Source of the DNA: Methanobacteriota archaeon
GTDB taxonomy: Archaea > Thermoplasmatota > Poseidoniia > Poseidoniales > Thalassarchaeaceae
Assembly (NCBI GenBank): GCA_002720055.1
Contig: PBGH01000014.1
Coordinates: 11,013 to 75,012, forward strand
Reading direction: 5' to 3'
Length of the DNA: 64,000 bases
Every line of letters starts with the position of its first letter. Position 1 is the first letter of the stretch. The notes below the pieces were generated by a model, which saw nothing but the letters and a program-made list of their open reading frames with translations, ran no database searches and had not been told where the DNA came from. Below are positions 26,421-34,717 of this stretch, in pieces. The position numbers were made by a program, and so were the translations under genes.

Positions 26421-26458
26421 CAACATATGCTCGACAAACAAATCACGGTTATATGTTG
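26421..26458. repeat. 8-bp inverted repeat upstream of the MoxR operon
   Basis: CAACATAT (26421-26428) and ATATGTTG (26451-26458) are perfect inverted arms separated by 22 bases, 41-78 bases before the DUF4350 start. They include TATA-like sequence. They may be an operator, or chance in an A+T-rich gap. The rest of the 120-base gap shows only A+T-rich sequence. Confidence 0.4.
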
Positions 26459-26500
26459 CTGAACATAGTTCATTTTTTCTGGATTAACCCGATATTTAAT

Positions 26501-27460
26501 TCATTTTTTCTTTTTCGTGTATTTTGGAAATAATTTTGCTGCAATCAATAATGTTAGGGAAGTATGAAATAAACTAGGGTAAGGTAAATTTGATCTTACA
26601 GAATCATCATCCATCTCAACTATATTTTCATCGTTATTTGAATCAGAACCGCTCTTTGGCGGAGGCTCAACTGATATCCTAACTTCATCCTCAGAAAACA
26701 CATTTCCCCCTACGTTCATCGATCTCTTGGAAGTAACTGTGATGGAAATATCACAATGTCTTCGAGGATGACTTTCGGATGCTGAAACTGTTAGTTCAGC
26801 ATCCATCGACTTTCCAGGATCAATGTTTCCTATCAAGAGGGAGTCAAGACCATTATCAGATGTCATCAGTGGGCAGTCATCTTCAATTTCTACGTCCCCA
26901 ACTCCGTCAGGCGCATTTCCATTATTCTGTACTGTTACTATCAGGATGGTATCCGTTCCAGCATTCATTGGTCCGAAAGGTTCTGAGATGGCAATCGATA
27001 GAGAAAATATTGCCGGAATTTCCAAATCTCCCTCTCTCTGTTGAGAGGAAGAAAGAGGATCCGGAATTCCTTGTCTAGCAGTAACTGTTGCAGCGATCGA
27101 AAATTTTTCGGTTTTTTCAGCTTCGTATGCAAAAACATCTATTTCGCTAATTTCCAGATTAAATGACTTATTTTCACCCGAAGGAATAGTTTCTGCTTCT
27201 GGGGCATCATGCTTGCCTCCAAATGGAATTTCATAGCTAAACTCCACAGATATTTCTACCAAACCCGAGTTTTCTACGAAGAATCCTACACTCACTGATC
27301 CTCCGTCAGATAATATGAATGGATTCGCCGAATCTTCTTCCGGATAATCAATTTCTAATTTCCAAGAATCCCCGATATCCTGAGATAAAACCGACTGAGG
27401 AATCATGCTCCAAAGCAGCAAAAAGCCACTCAAAACCACTGCCCTTGTGTATTTAGCCAC
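26501..27460 (-). CDS. Secreted protein with CARDB/NEW3-like beta domains and a C-terminal membrane helix
   Basis: 319 residues with a signal sequence (AVVLSGFLLLWSMIPQ), Asp/Ser-rich beta domains including NSGLVEISVEFSYEIPFGG and IVTVQNNGNAPDGVG, which recall CARDB/NEW3 adhesion-like modules, then a hydrophobic segment and a lysine tail. GTG at 27460 is chosen: it gives a proper signal peptide, is preceded by GGTGAG, and overlaps the previous stop by one base (TAGTG). An upstream in-frame start would overlap by 79 bases. It is the last gene after the molybdenum hydroxylase subunits, but no functional tie can be shown. Confidence 0.75.
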   Translation of the reverse strand: MAKYTRAVVLSGFLLLWSMIPQSVLSQDIGDSWKLEIDYPEEDSANPFILSDGGSVSVGFFVENSGLVEISVEFSYEIPFGGKHDAPEAETIPSGENKSFNLEISEIDVFAYEAEKTEKFSIAATVTARQGIPDPLSSSQQREGDLEIPAIFSLSIAISEPFGPMNAGTDTILIVTVQNNGNAPDGVGDVEIEDDCPLMTSDNGLDSLLIGNIDPGKSMDAELTVSASESHPRRHCDISITVTSKRSMNVGGNVFSEDEVRISVEPPPKSGSDSNNDENIVEMDDDSVRSNLPYPSLFHTSLTLLIAAKLFPKYTKKKK

Positions 27461-28446
27461 TAACTCACCAATATGCCCCTGCAAGCCCTCTTCGTTAAGA
27501 CCTTCACCATTTTTCTTCTGTATGAGGGCGAGAACCAAGTATTTTGTACAGGCTTCACCGCTTTTCTAATCGACTCAGAGAGTACTTCCACAGAACCAAT
27601 CCCTTCCCAATTATTCAATGCATCCTCAGATTCTTTCAGATGAAGCATGGGAATCGACTCAAGTCCGGTTGTAGCTACTCTGAGAGAGGATGGATTACCG
27701 ATACTTCCTCCTTTCTTCCAGAGGACCGCTACCCCCGCCTCTGGAAAATCCCAAGATTCCCTCTGCCTGAGCTTCTGGTAGTCTCCCTCCCAATCTCTAG
27801 AATCATCTGGAATTGTTAGGTGTGTTACCAACTCACCCTCATCGAGGACGTTCCTAGTCATTCCATCCAATTGGAAGAAATCTTTCAGTGGCATCGATCG
27901 AGTTCCTTTGTGTGATGCAAGGTGAATTGTCGCGCCGAGACACATCAATACTGGCGCGAGGTCAGCTTGATATGTAGCAACACACAAAGTATTTTGATTT
28001 GGAATTACTCGACAATCAGCATCAGTTCCACAATCACATTTATGACACCAATCTATTGACTCTCTCCATGTTTCCGATTGATTAATCCAATAGCATCTCG
28101 TATCTAGGCAGATATTTCCTCCAACAGTGCCAGACCTCCTAACCATGATGCTAGCAACAGAATCAGCAGCTTTGGAAAGAACCGGATGGGTCGAATCCTC
28201 TTTGGCAAGGTCATGGACGCTGACCATCGCCCCGATGTGATTTTCACTCAACTTCTTCAACTCACCAACCGAGGAGAGAGAAATTACATTTTCTTCTACA
28301 TTTATGTGCCATTTGTAATTTGGAAGCAAATCAGTACCTCCTGCAATCCAGTCGAAACCTTCGTTTGAATCTACCAATCTTCTAGAAATTTCTAGAGCCT
28401 CATCTAAGCTACTCGGAGTGAATACTCTGAATGGCGGCATCCTCAT
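27460..28446 (-). CDS. Molybdenum hydroxylase FAD subunit, 4-hydroxybenzoyl-CoA reductase beta type
   Basis: FAD-binding middle subunit of the xanthine oxidase family (328 residues): AGGTDLLPNY for FAD pyrophosphate and TVGGNICLDTRC for the second FAD motif. Unlike xanthine or CO dehydrogenases it has a cysteine-rich insertion directly after this motif, with Cys at 118, 134, 137, 139, 145 and 155. The 16-residue step from Cys118 to Cys134 and the surrounding NQSETWR match my recollection of the extra [4Fe-4S] loop in Thauera HcrB. It would relay electrons between FAD and an outside donor or acceptor. The start overlaps the large-subunit stop by four bases. Confidence 0.88.
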   Translation of the reverse strand: MRMPPFRVFTPSSLDEALEISRRLVDSNEGFDWIAGGTDLLPNYKWHINVEENVISLSSVGELKKLSENHIGAMVSVHDLAKEDSTHPVLSKAADSVASIMVRRSGTVGGNICLDTRCYWINQSETWRESIDWCHKCDCGTDADCRVIPNQNTLCVATYQADLAPVLMCLGATIHLASHKGTRSMPLKDFFQLDGMTRNVLDEGELVTHLTIPDDSRDWEGDYQKLRQRESWDFPEAGVAVLWKKGGSIGNPSSLRVATTGLESIPMLHLKESEDALNNWEGIGSVEVLSESIRKAVKPVQNTWFSPSYRRKMVKVLTKRACRGILVS

Positions 28447-31268
28447 TTATCATCACCTGAATGTCTTCTTTCAGTATGTTTCCAAGCGCTTCCGGCAAGT
28501 CTAGGGTCGTCTAGATAGTCCTCTCCAGGGAATACTCTAACTTCCCACCTAGGATCATTTTCATCTGGTGGTTTGGTAGGGTCCAGTCCGAAAAGAGCAC
28601 CATTGTGGTAATCATCCCTGTGATCGGACAGCCTCCTTTCAATATCCCTTTCTGAGTGCCTGATTGCCCGCTCTTCAAGCTCTTTTTGCAGTTGAGAGTA
28701 TTCCAAAGTAGGACAAGAAAGATTAGTTGAACTCGGGACACCCTCAGATCTACAACGCTTTTCAATCATTTTATACACTTTCTCGGGAGTCATAGGCAAC
28801 TCGTTAGTCCTGACTCCTATCGCATCATATACTGCATTACAAACTGCAGGAAGTATAGGGAGCAAAGGCCCTTCTCCCGCTTCCTTCGCTCCAAATGGAC
28901 CTTCTGGATCATTTGATTCAACAATTATTGGAATTACCTCAGGCATTTCGTGGACGCTAGGAATCTTGTAATCCAACAGATCGGGATTCATCAGGTGACC
29001 ATTTCTACCATATCGCATTTCTTCGGATAGAACTTGGCCCATGCCCATGTGACAAGAACCTATGATCTGACCACTTACTGCCAGGGGATTGATTGCCTTT
29101 CCACAATCATGGGCTGCCCATACCCTATCAACAGTAATCTTCCCTGTTTCCACATCCACAGTAACTTCTGATACATATGCGGAAAATGAGTATGCTGGAG
29201 CCAATCCTGCAGCTGCCCCTTTATGCGTCTTACCCATTGGCGGAGTTCTGTAAGATCCCGATGAAACTAGTGCCCCCCTATCTTCTTGAGCCTTGTGCAA
29301 TGCTTCGAGATATGATACCCCAACTGCAGGATCACTCTTTGCGAAGATTCTACGATCGCCAACGACCAAATCATCTTTTTCTGCACTGGTAATTTCTGAG
29401 GCAGCCTGAAGAAGCCTCTCTCTGATCTCCATTGATGCAGAAATTGCTGCATTTGCATTCATGAACGTGACTCTGGATGAATAGGAGCCTAGATCAACCG
29501 GAGACGTATCAGAATTTCTTGATTTGATTCTAATTAGATCCAGTGGCAAACCAAGAACCTCAGCAACTGATTGGGCCACAACTGTGTCAGAACCCTGGCC
29601 GATGTCTGCCGCTCCAGTATGTACTGTCACGCCTCCGTCCATGTCTATTTTCAGATGCACAGTGGCATGAGGAAATTTATTCGGATCCCAGTGAATGGGA
29701 AGGCCACTTCCGGATATGAAAAATCCACATCCAACTCCTATTCCTTTACCTAGTGGAAGCTTTCGGAACTTACTGGCCCATCCACTTTGCTCCTTTACTT
29801 TCTCGAGACATTCCCTCATCCCTATGCTAGTTACCCTGAAGCCCGTAATTGTAGCTGAATGAGGGGGTAGCAAATTTGCTAGACGCAGAGTTATCGGATC
29901 AACGGATAATTTTTCAGCTAGGTCATCCAAACCGACCTCAACTGCACATCTAGAGTTTACAGCACCATGTCCCCTCATTGCTCCACTCGCAGGTTTATTC
30001 GTCCAAACCCTGGCACCAGTGTAGTGGAATGCCCCAATCTCGTAAGGAGCAGTGTGAAGGACACCATTGTAGTAAGTTGTCACATGACCAAAAGAAGCAA
30101 ATGCTCCCCCATCGATCAGTGCATCTGTCTCAATTCCACAAATTCTGCCCTTATTATCAGCATGGAGATTCATTTCTATTCGAGAGGGATGACGTCCTCT
30201 GTTTACCCAATAAACTTCTTCTCTGTCGAAAGTAATTCTTACGGGCTTACCACTCTTCCTTGCTAGTATCGCCGCGCACATCTCATGAGGAAATGGATCC
30301 GATTTTCCTCCGAAGCCTCCTCCAACGAAGGTCCTATGGACATTAATCTGGTGCATTGGAATTTCTAAGACGTCTGCTAAAGCCCTGTGTACATAGTGCG
30401 GAACTTGTTGTGGCGTGTAAAGGGTCAGCCTACCCGAAGGATCCCAGTGCGCTACTACTGCATGCGGTTCAGTAAATGCATGATTGACACCCGAAAAAAA
30501 CCAGTTTTTTGTATGACTAGCAATCGCGGATTTCGACATTCCCTCGATATCTCCAAACTCCTGAAAAACTCTTTTTTGGACGTTGGACTCTCCGATGTGA
30601 TATTTTCCTCGGTCATGGATGGGCTCATTACTATCCTCAAGACCATCTCTCATATCGTGTATCGAGTCAAGTATTTCGTACTCAACCTCAATCAGCCTCT
30701 CGGCCTCTCTAGCAGTCAGTTCATCAACCGCGGCAACACAAGCAACTAGATCACCTGCATGCCTAACCTTCTCCACTGCCATCGCATGCTCATCCTTCGT
30801 AACTGGAAGAACACCAAACTTGTTTTTTGCATCCGCACCGGTTGCGATTGCCACCACCCCAGGAAGTTCAAGAGCTCTTGTGCAGTCAATAGATAGAACT
30901 CTGGCATAGTGATGAGGAGACCGTATAATCCTACCAATTAACTCGCCCGGGAGTCTAACATCGTCCCCATAATGGGCTTGACCTGTAACCTTCCAACCAC
31001 TGTCAATCAAAGCCGTTGGCTTTCCAATAATTTGGCCACTGATTATGCTATCATGCCTGTGGGAGCCCCATGGTTGTTCCAAATCCCCTCCTTGTGATCG
31101 GGGAATCATCTTTGGATCAGTATTATTAGAAAATTGATTCTTACCACCCGAACCAGGTCTAGAGAATGGAATTTTTCCAGGCTGTTGGCGGTATCCAACA
31201 ATCTCCTCTTCTCCAACATTAGTTTCTTTTTCATCCACTCTTTCTTCTGAGATTCTATTCACCTCCAT
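28443..31268 (-). CDS. Molybdenum hydroxylase large (Mo-cofactor) subunit, HcrA-like
   Basis: About 941 residues binding molybdopterin cytosine dinucleotide. Motifs (numbered from ATG 31268): VGGGFGGKSD near 315, MRGHG at 431-435, IGQGSD near 556-561, SPVDLGSYSSRVT, and KEAGEG with the presumed catalytic Glu799. The DLGSYSSR stretch fits the HCR branch better than CO or xanthine dehydrogenase, as far as I recall those families. An unusual 70-residue hydrophilic N-terminus precedes the first domain, and a charged C-terminal tail of about 90 residues (from about 850) follows the usual end. The start is uncertain: TTG 31310 overlaps the small subunit by 56 bases, ATG 31268 by 14. Three-subunit operon with the genes on both sides. 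Confidence 0.9.
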   Translation of the reverse strand: MEVNRISEERVDEKETNVGEEEIVGYRQQPGKIPFSRPGSGGKNQFSNNTDPKMIPRSQGGDLEQPWGSHRHDSIISGQIIGKPTALIDSGWKVTGQAHYGDDVRLPGELIGRIIRSPHHYARVLSIDCTRALELPGVVAIATGADAKNKFGVLPVTKDEHAMAVEKVRHAGDLVACVAAVDELTAREAERLIEVEYEILDSIHDMRDGLEDSNEPIHDRGKYHIGESNVQKRVFQEFGDIEGMSKSAIASHTKNWFFSGVNHAFTEPHAVVAHWDPSGRLTLYTPQQVPHYVHRALADVLEIPMHQINVHRTFVGGGFGGKSDPFPHEMCAAILARKSGKPVRITFDREEVYWVNRGRHPSRIEMNLHADNKGRICGIETDALIDGGAFASFGHVTTYYNGVLHTAPYEIGAFHYTGARVWTNKPASGAMRGHGAVNSRCAVEVGLDDLAEKLSVDPITLRLANLLPPHSATITGFRVTSIGMRECLEKVKEQSGWASKFRKLPLGKGIGVGCGFFISGSGLPIHWDPNKFPHATVHLKIDMDGGVTVHTGAADIGQGSDTVVAQSVAEVLGLPLDLIRIKSRNSDTSPVDLGSYSSRVTFMNANAAISASMEIRERLLQAASEITSAEKDDLVVGDRRIFAKSDPAVGVSYLEALHKAQEDRGALVSSGSYRTPPMGKTHKGAAAGLAPAYSFSAYVSEVTVDVETGKITVDRVWAAHDCGKAINPLAVSGQIIGSCHMGMGQVLSEEMRYGRNGHLMNPDLLDYKIPSVHEMPEVIPIIVESNDPEGPFGAKEAGEGPLLPILPAVCNAVYDAIGVRTNELPMTPEKVYKMIEKRCRSEGVPSSTNLSCPTLEYSQLQKELEERAIRHSERDIERRLSDHRDDYHNGALFGLDPTKPPDENDPRWEVRVFPGEDYLDDPRLAGSAWKHTERRHSGDDK

Positions 31269-31824
31269 ATCCTGGATGCGGATCGCTCTTTGGAGAAGTA
31301 GAGTCTTCAATTGATTCTCCTGAGATTATAATATCTGAAGCGGCTCTTACTGACTCGATAATTTGCTGAAAACCTGTGCACCTGCATAGATTGCCCTCAA
31401 TAGCTTCCTTAATTTCTTCATCATTCGGATTATTGTTTTCCTCAAGAAGAGCGGAGATAACTACTAGGAAACCGGGCGAACAAAATCCACATTGACTTCC
31501 CCCGTACTCTGAGAAGGTTTGTTGGATAGGATGTAGATGATGGCCATCTGACAATCCTTCCACCGTAGTAACATCACATTTCTCTACCTCCACTGCAAGA
31601 GTCAGACAGGAAAGCTTCGGCACTCCATCAATTAATACTGAGCAGCAACCGCATGTTCCCATATCACATCCACGCTTGGTTCCAAGACTACCTACCTGAT
31701 CCCTTAAGACATCAAGGAGTATAGCATTACTTTCTATGAAAATCGACTTCTCTTCTCCGTTCACATTAACGTTCCATTCAACCTCTCCAGCATGAGGTAG
31801 CATAGGTAGTCGGAACTGCGCCAT
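31255..31824 (-). CDS. Molybdenum hydroxylase [2Fe-2S] small subunit
   Basis: 189 residues with the two iron-sulfur domains of the family. The plant-ferredoxin-like cluster uses Cys53, 58, 61 and 73 (RGCDMGTCGCCSVLIDG...LSC). The helical-domain cluster uses Cys112, 115, 147 and 149 (QCGFCSPGF...NLCRCTG). It passes electrons from the molybdenum site to FAD. ATG at 31824 is chosen over TTG 31836. It is the first gene of the subunit set, 53 bases after the HTH regulator. Confidence 0.93.
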   Translation of the reverse strand: MAQFRLPMLPHAGEVEWNVNVNGEEKSIFIESNAILLDVLRDQVGSLGTKRGCDMGTCGCCSVLIDGVPKLSCLTLAVEVEKCDVTTVEGLSDGHHLHPIQQTFSEYGGSQCGFCSPGFLVVISALLEENNNPNDEEIKEAIEGNLCRCTGFQQIIESVRAASDIIISGESIEDSTSPKSDPHPGYGGE

Positions 31825-31877
31825 TGTTGCTACCAATCGAAGCTCGTCCTTTGAGTATTGGGTTCACATCCCTCGCA

Positions 31878-32522
31878 CTATAGTAAATCACTAACTAACA
31901 TCTTCAGCGATCCAAACTCAGCTCTCTTCAAGTGCTCTCCGAAAGTACTCCGGGCAATTCCCATTTCATCTGCTAGTTGTTGGAGAGTGACTTCTGAATC
32001 GATGTCATAATACCCCCTATTTACTGCAAGTACTAGTGCCTCTTTTTGTTTTTCAGTGAGAAACTCTAACCCATTAGAATGACCATCCTTAATCGTGTTG
32101 ACACTGACAATATCTGGCGGCATTACTCTATTGATTAACTCTAGGAAACTACGTATTGAGTTGGAAAGGCCGAAGATTCGGATTTCTAAACCATTTTCAG
32201 AATTTATTCCGTATGGGGGGTATACGTAAATGTTTGATAGTTGTATTGCCGACTTTGCCATGGCATGAGTACATCTTATACTCGCAAGAATGCCGTTTTC
32301 ATCTTCCTCAAATTTTTCTAGAACTTCGAAACTCTCTAATTCGGAGATTTCTGAAAGTTCGTGACCATCATTTAATTGTAATTCGGTTAATTGTGAAACT
32401 CCATCTGAATCTATGGAAAGATGCCCAAGCACCTCAATCCTCTCGCAAATTTTCATCATTTGGTAAATCTCATCGATTTTGAATAGTGATGATGGTTTCC
32501 AGTTTAGGCGAACTTTCCTCAT
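31878..32522 (-). CDS. HTH-10 (bacterioopsin-activator-type) transcriptional regulator
   Basis: 214 residues. The C-terminal 60 form the HTH-10 domain common in archaea: LTEKQKEALVLAVNRGYYD, then TLQQLADEMGIARSTFGEHL as recognition helices. The N-terminal part is an unassigned sensor-like region. It is encoded directly upstream of the hydroxylase subunits in the same direction, so it probably controls them and may sense the substrate (inference). Start ATG 32522; no strong Shine-Dalgarno. Confidence 0.88.
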   Translation of the reverse strand: MRKVRLNWKPSSLFKIDEIYQMMKICERIEVLGHLSIDSDGVSQLTELQLNDGHELSEISELESFEVLEKFEEDENGILASIRCTHAMAKSAIQLSNIYVYPPYGINSENGLEIRIFGLSNSIRSFLELINRVMPPDIVSVNTIKDGHSNGLEFLTEKQKEALVLAVNRGYYDIDSEVTLQQLADEMGIARSTFGEHLKRAEFGSLKMLVSDLL

Positions 32523-32555
32523 ATTTCCGGCACACGTTCATCTTATTTTACGCTG

Positions 32556-33773
32556 TTAGCTCCAGTAAGACTCTCTTAGAAATTGATTCATTTCCATGCA
32601 AGCTTGTACATCAGAAGGACGTTGGGACATTATTTCTGAACCGTTTAGATGTTTGATAATTGGTAAAACATTACTTTGGTTTACGACTCCCCATCCCAAT
32701 TGAGTGCATGGTGCTACCGGAGAGACAGGAGTAGTCCCGGAAAGTGGGTCCCATGTTGTGAAGGACGGATACCATGCAGAAAGATTGAGGGCACCTCTCA
32801 AATCATCATTACTCAATGAGAAATTAGTCCCATTCACCAATAGTCCACCCCTATTCAAAGGATCTGCTCCAGCAGACAAATCTCCGAACTCACCTCTGAG
32901 AGTTTCGAGAACCTCAGAGAGTAGCCCCGCGGTCCTGGGGGTCGCGAAAGAAGTACCCGATGTTGTGTGGTAACCATCTATGTCATCATGATTAGGAAGA
33001 TATTGTGTCCAGTCTGCTGCTATATCTGGATAAGATCCGCTCATGGTCTCCTTCTGATCGTCATCTTCCTCAGCATAACCGGAGATGCCTATACTCCAAG
33101 GAGGTCCGGCTGTAGAGTCTTGAACAGCGGGAGAAGGGGAATTATCTGCAGCACCCGTGTGAACCTTCTTTTGTTCGACAACTGCTACCTTCGTAGCATC
33201 CTCTATTCCAGGAACTGGGATAGAAAGAATAGGTCCGAAGCTTGTAGTGATGATATCAACTAGTGGCTGATTTGCGGCTGCAAGGACAGCAGCGTCGCTA
33301 AAACCCTCCACGAAAAAAATTACAGCATCGGGATTGGCATTCAATACTGCTCCTGTAACTGCGGTACCATGACCATCACTCGGATCATCTAGAATCGGGA
33401 TATCTGTGTTATCATCTGGTGTGGTGCCGATAATTCTAGAACCCTTGAACCACACTATGTCTTCAGTTCCGATAACGTCCCAACAGTCTTCTCTATCGTT
33501 CTCATATCTCTCTTCCCAAGTTCCGTTGGTGGATATCTCACAAACGAAATTCACTCCTAGTCCATCTAGTAGCCATTGAGGATATGAATCATTCATAATG
33601 AAGTGATTATGGTACACATTAATTCCTGTGTCTATTGGAGCCACAACGCTGAATGAACCGAATTCCTCCTCATTGTCAAGAATTATTGTCATCGAGCCTC
33701 CTTCTTGATTGAGGCATCCACCAAATGATGTAGAAATGATAAGAATACAGACAAATCCCGCCGGGACCTTCAT
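32556..33773 (-). CDS. Lipoprotein subtilisin-like protease
   Basis: 405 residues. A short signal ends in the lipobox-like FGGC, with lipid attachment predicted at Cys20. The S8 triad is Asp48 (APIDTGINV), His135 (DGHGTAVTG) and Ser275 (SGTSFATPRTAG), with a possible oxyanion Asn211. It is compact, with almost no propeptide between the lipobox and the Asp motif. The start ATG follows GGAGAGGC. It sits between xdhC and the HTH regulator inside the hydroxylase gene group, an odd place for an exoprotease. Confidence 0.9.
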   Translation of the reverse strand: MKVPAGFVCILIISTSFGGCLNQEGGSMTIILDNEEEFGSFSVVAPIDTGINVYHNHFIMNDSYPQWLLDGLGVNFVCEISTNGTWEERYENDREDCWDVIGTEDIVWFKGSRIIGTTPDDNTDIPILDDPSDGHGTAVTGAVLNANPDAVIFFVEGFSDAAVLAAANQPLVDIITTSFGPILSIPVPGIEDATKVAVVEQKKVHTGAADNSPSPAVQDSTAGPPWSIGISGYAEEDDDQKETMSGSYPDIAADWTQYLPNHDDIDGYHTTSGTSFATPRTAGLLSEVLETLRGEFGDLSAGADPLNRGGLLVNGTNFSLSNDDLRGALNLSAWYPSFTTWDPLSGTTPVSPVAPCTQLGWGVVNQSNVLPIIKHLNGSEIMSQRPSDVQACMEMNQFLRESYWS

Positions 33774-33798
33774 GCCTCTCCGATTTTAACTCACGATT

Positions 33799-34644
33799 TC
33801 ATTCTTCGGTTTCCCCGACTCTTCTCTCTAAGGAAAGTATCTCAGCACAGACTGCGATTGCAATTTCTTCGGGCGAATCAGCACCTATTTCGAGTCCAAT
33901 AGGGCACCTTACTGAATTTACTTCAGCCTCATTAATACCAGAGTTTATCGCAGATTTTCTGAATGTAGACCATTTTTTCTTCGAACCAATCGCTCCAATT
34001 CGCGGCCTCCCACTGTTCCCTGAAATACTCAATAGCCCTATCAGTAAGTCTTCGTCTACTTCCCAGTCATGGCTCAGTAGGAGTACATCGGAAAACCTCC
34101 GAATCGACTCTTCGTTCTCGGAATTAATGAAATCCTCCACAGTGCTACAGGATGTATCCAAGGCTCGCGGAAATCTTCTCGAATTGGAGAATTCTTGTCT
34201 GATATCAAAAACGCTGTAAGACCACTTCAGATTATCACATACATTTGCAATAGCAATTCCTACATGACCACCTCCAGCAATAAGGATATTAGGAACAGGA
34301 TTAATCACTTCCATTGACACTGTCACTCGCCCTCCACATAGGCTGTCCAAGGGTACCGCCTCTTTTTCCTTGCCATCTTTGTTCAGTAAGAAAACCTCCA
34401 CACTTCCTCCTTTTTTTCTCTCTAAAAAACTGTCTGAGCTCAACATTTGTTCCAGCTTCTTCTGAATCTTCAACTCAAGCCCTGCGCCACCAACGGTTCC
34501 ATACTTAGAACCAGATGAACTTATTGCAAGTTTTGCTCCTGGTTTCCCAGGAACACTCCCTTGAGCCTCAATTACTGATGCTATCGCTACTCTTTCGCCG
34601 GCACTTAATTTGTCAACGACCCAGGTTAGCACTGCAATGGTCAC
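33799..34644 (-). CDS. xdhC: XdhC/CoxI-family molybdenum hydroxylase maturation factor
   Basis: 281 residues with the two-domain XdhC layout: N-terminal ASVIEAQGSVPGKPGAKL and TVGGAGLE, then a Rossmann domain from NILIAGGGHVGIAIA. XdhC proteins bind the molybdenum cofactor, support its sulfuration and insert it into enzymes of the xanthine oxidase family. That fits the downstream hydroxylase subunits. Start GTG 34644, preceded by AGAGGATT. Confidence 0.9.
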   Translation of the reverse strand: MTIAVLTWVVDKLSAGERVAIASVIEAQGSVPGKPGAKLAISSSGSKYGTVGGAGLELKIQKKLEQMLSSDSFLERKKGGSVEVFLLNKDGKEKEAVPLDSLCGGRVTVSMEVINPVPNILIAGGGHVGIAIANVCDNLKWSYSVFDIRQEFSNSRRFPRALDTSCSTVEDFINSENEESIRRFSDVLLLSHDWEVDEDLLIGLLSISGNSGRPRIGAIGSKKKWSTFRKSAINSGINEAEVNSVRCPIGLEIGADSPEEIAIAVCAEILSLERRVGETEE

Positions 34645-34717
34645 AATCCTCTGGAAGGGTATTCAGCTTTGGAGTTGTGTAACTACGCCAATCTAGAACT
34701 ACACGCTGAACTTCTAA

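Noticed and set aside
27460..31824. Annotation simply as xanthine dehydrogenase or CO dehydrogenase
   Set aside because: The cysteine insertion in the FAD subunit and the DLGSYSSR stretch fit the HCR branch better; the substrate is left open.
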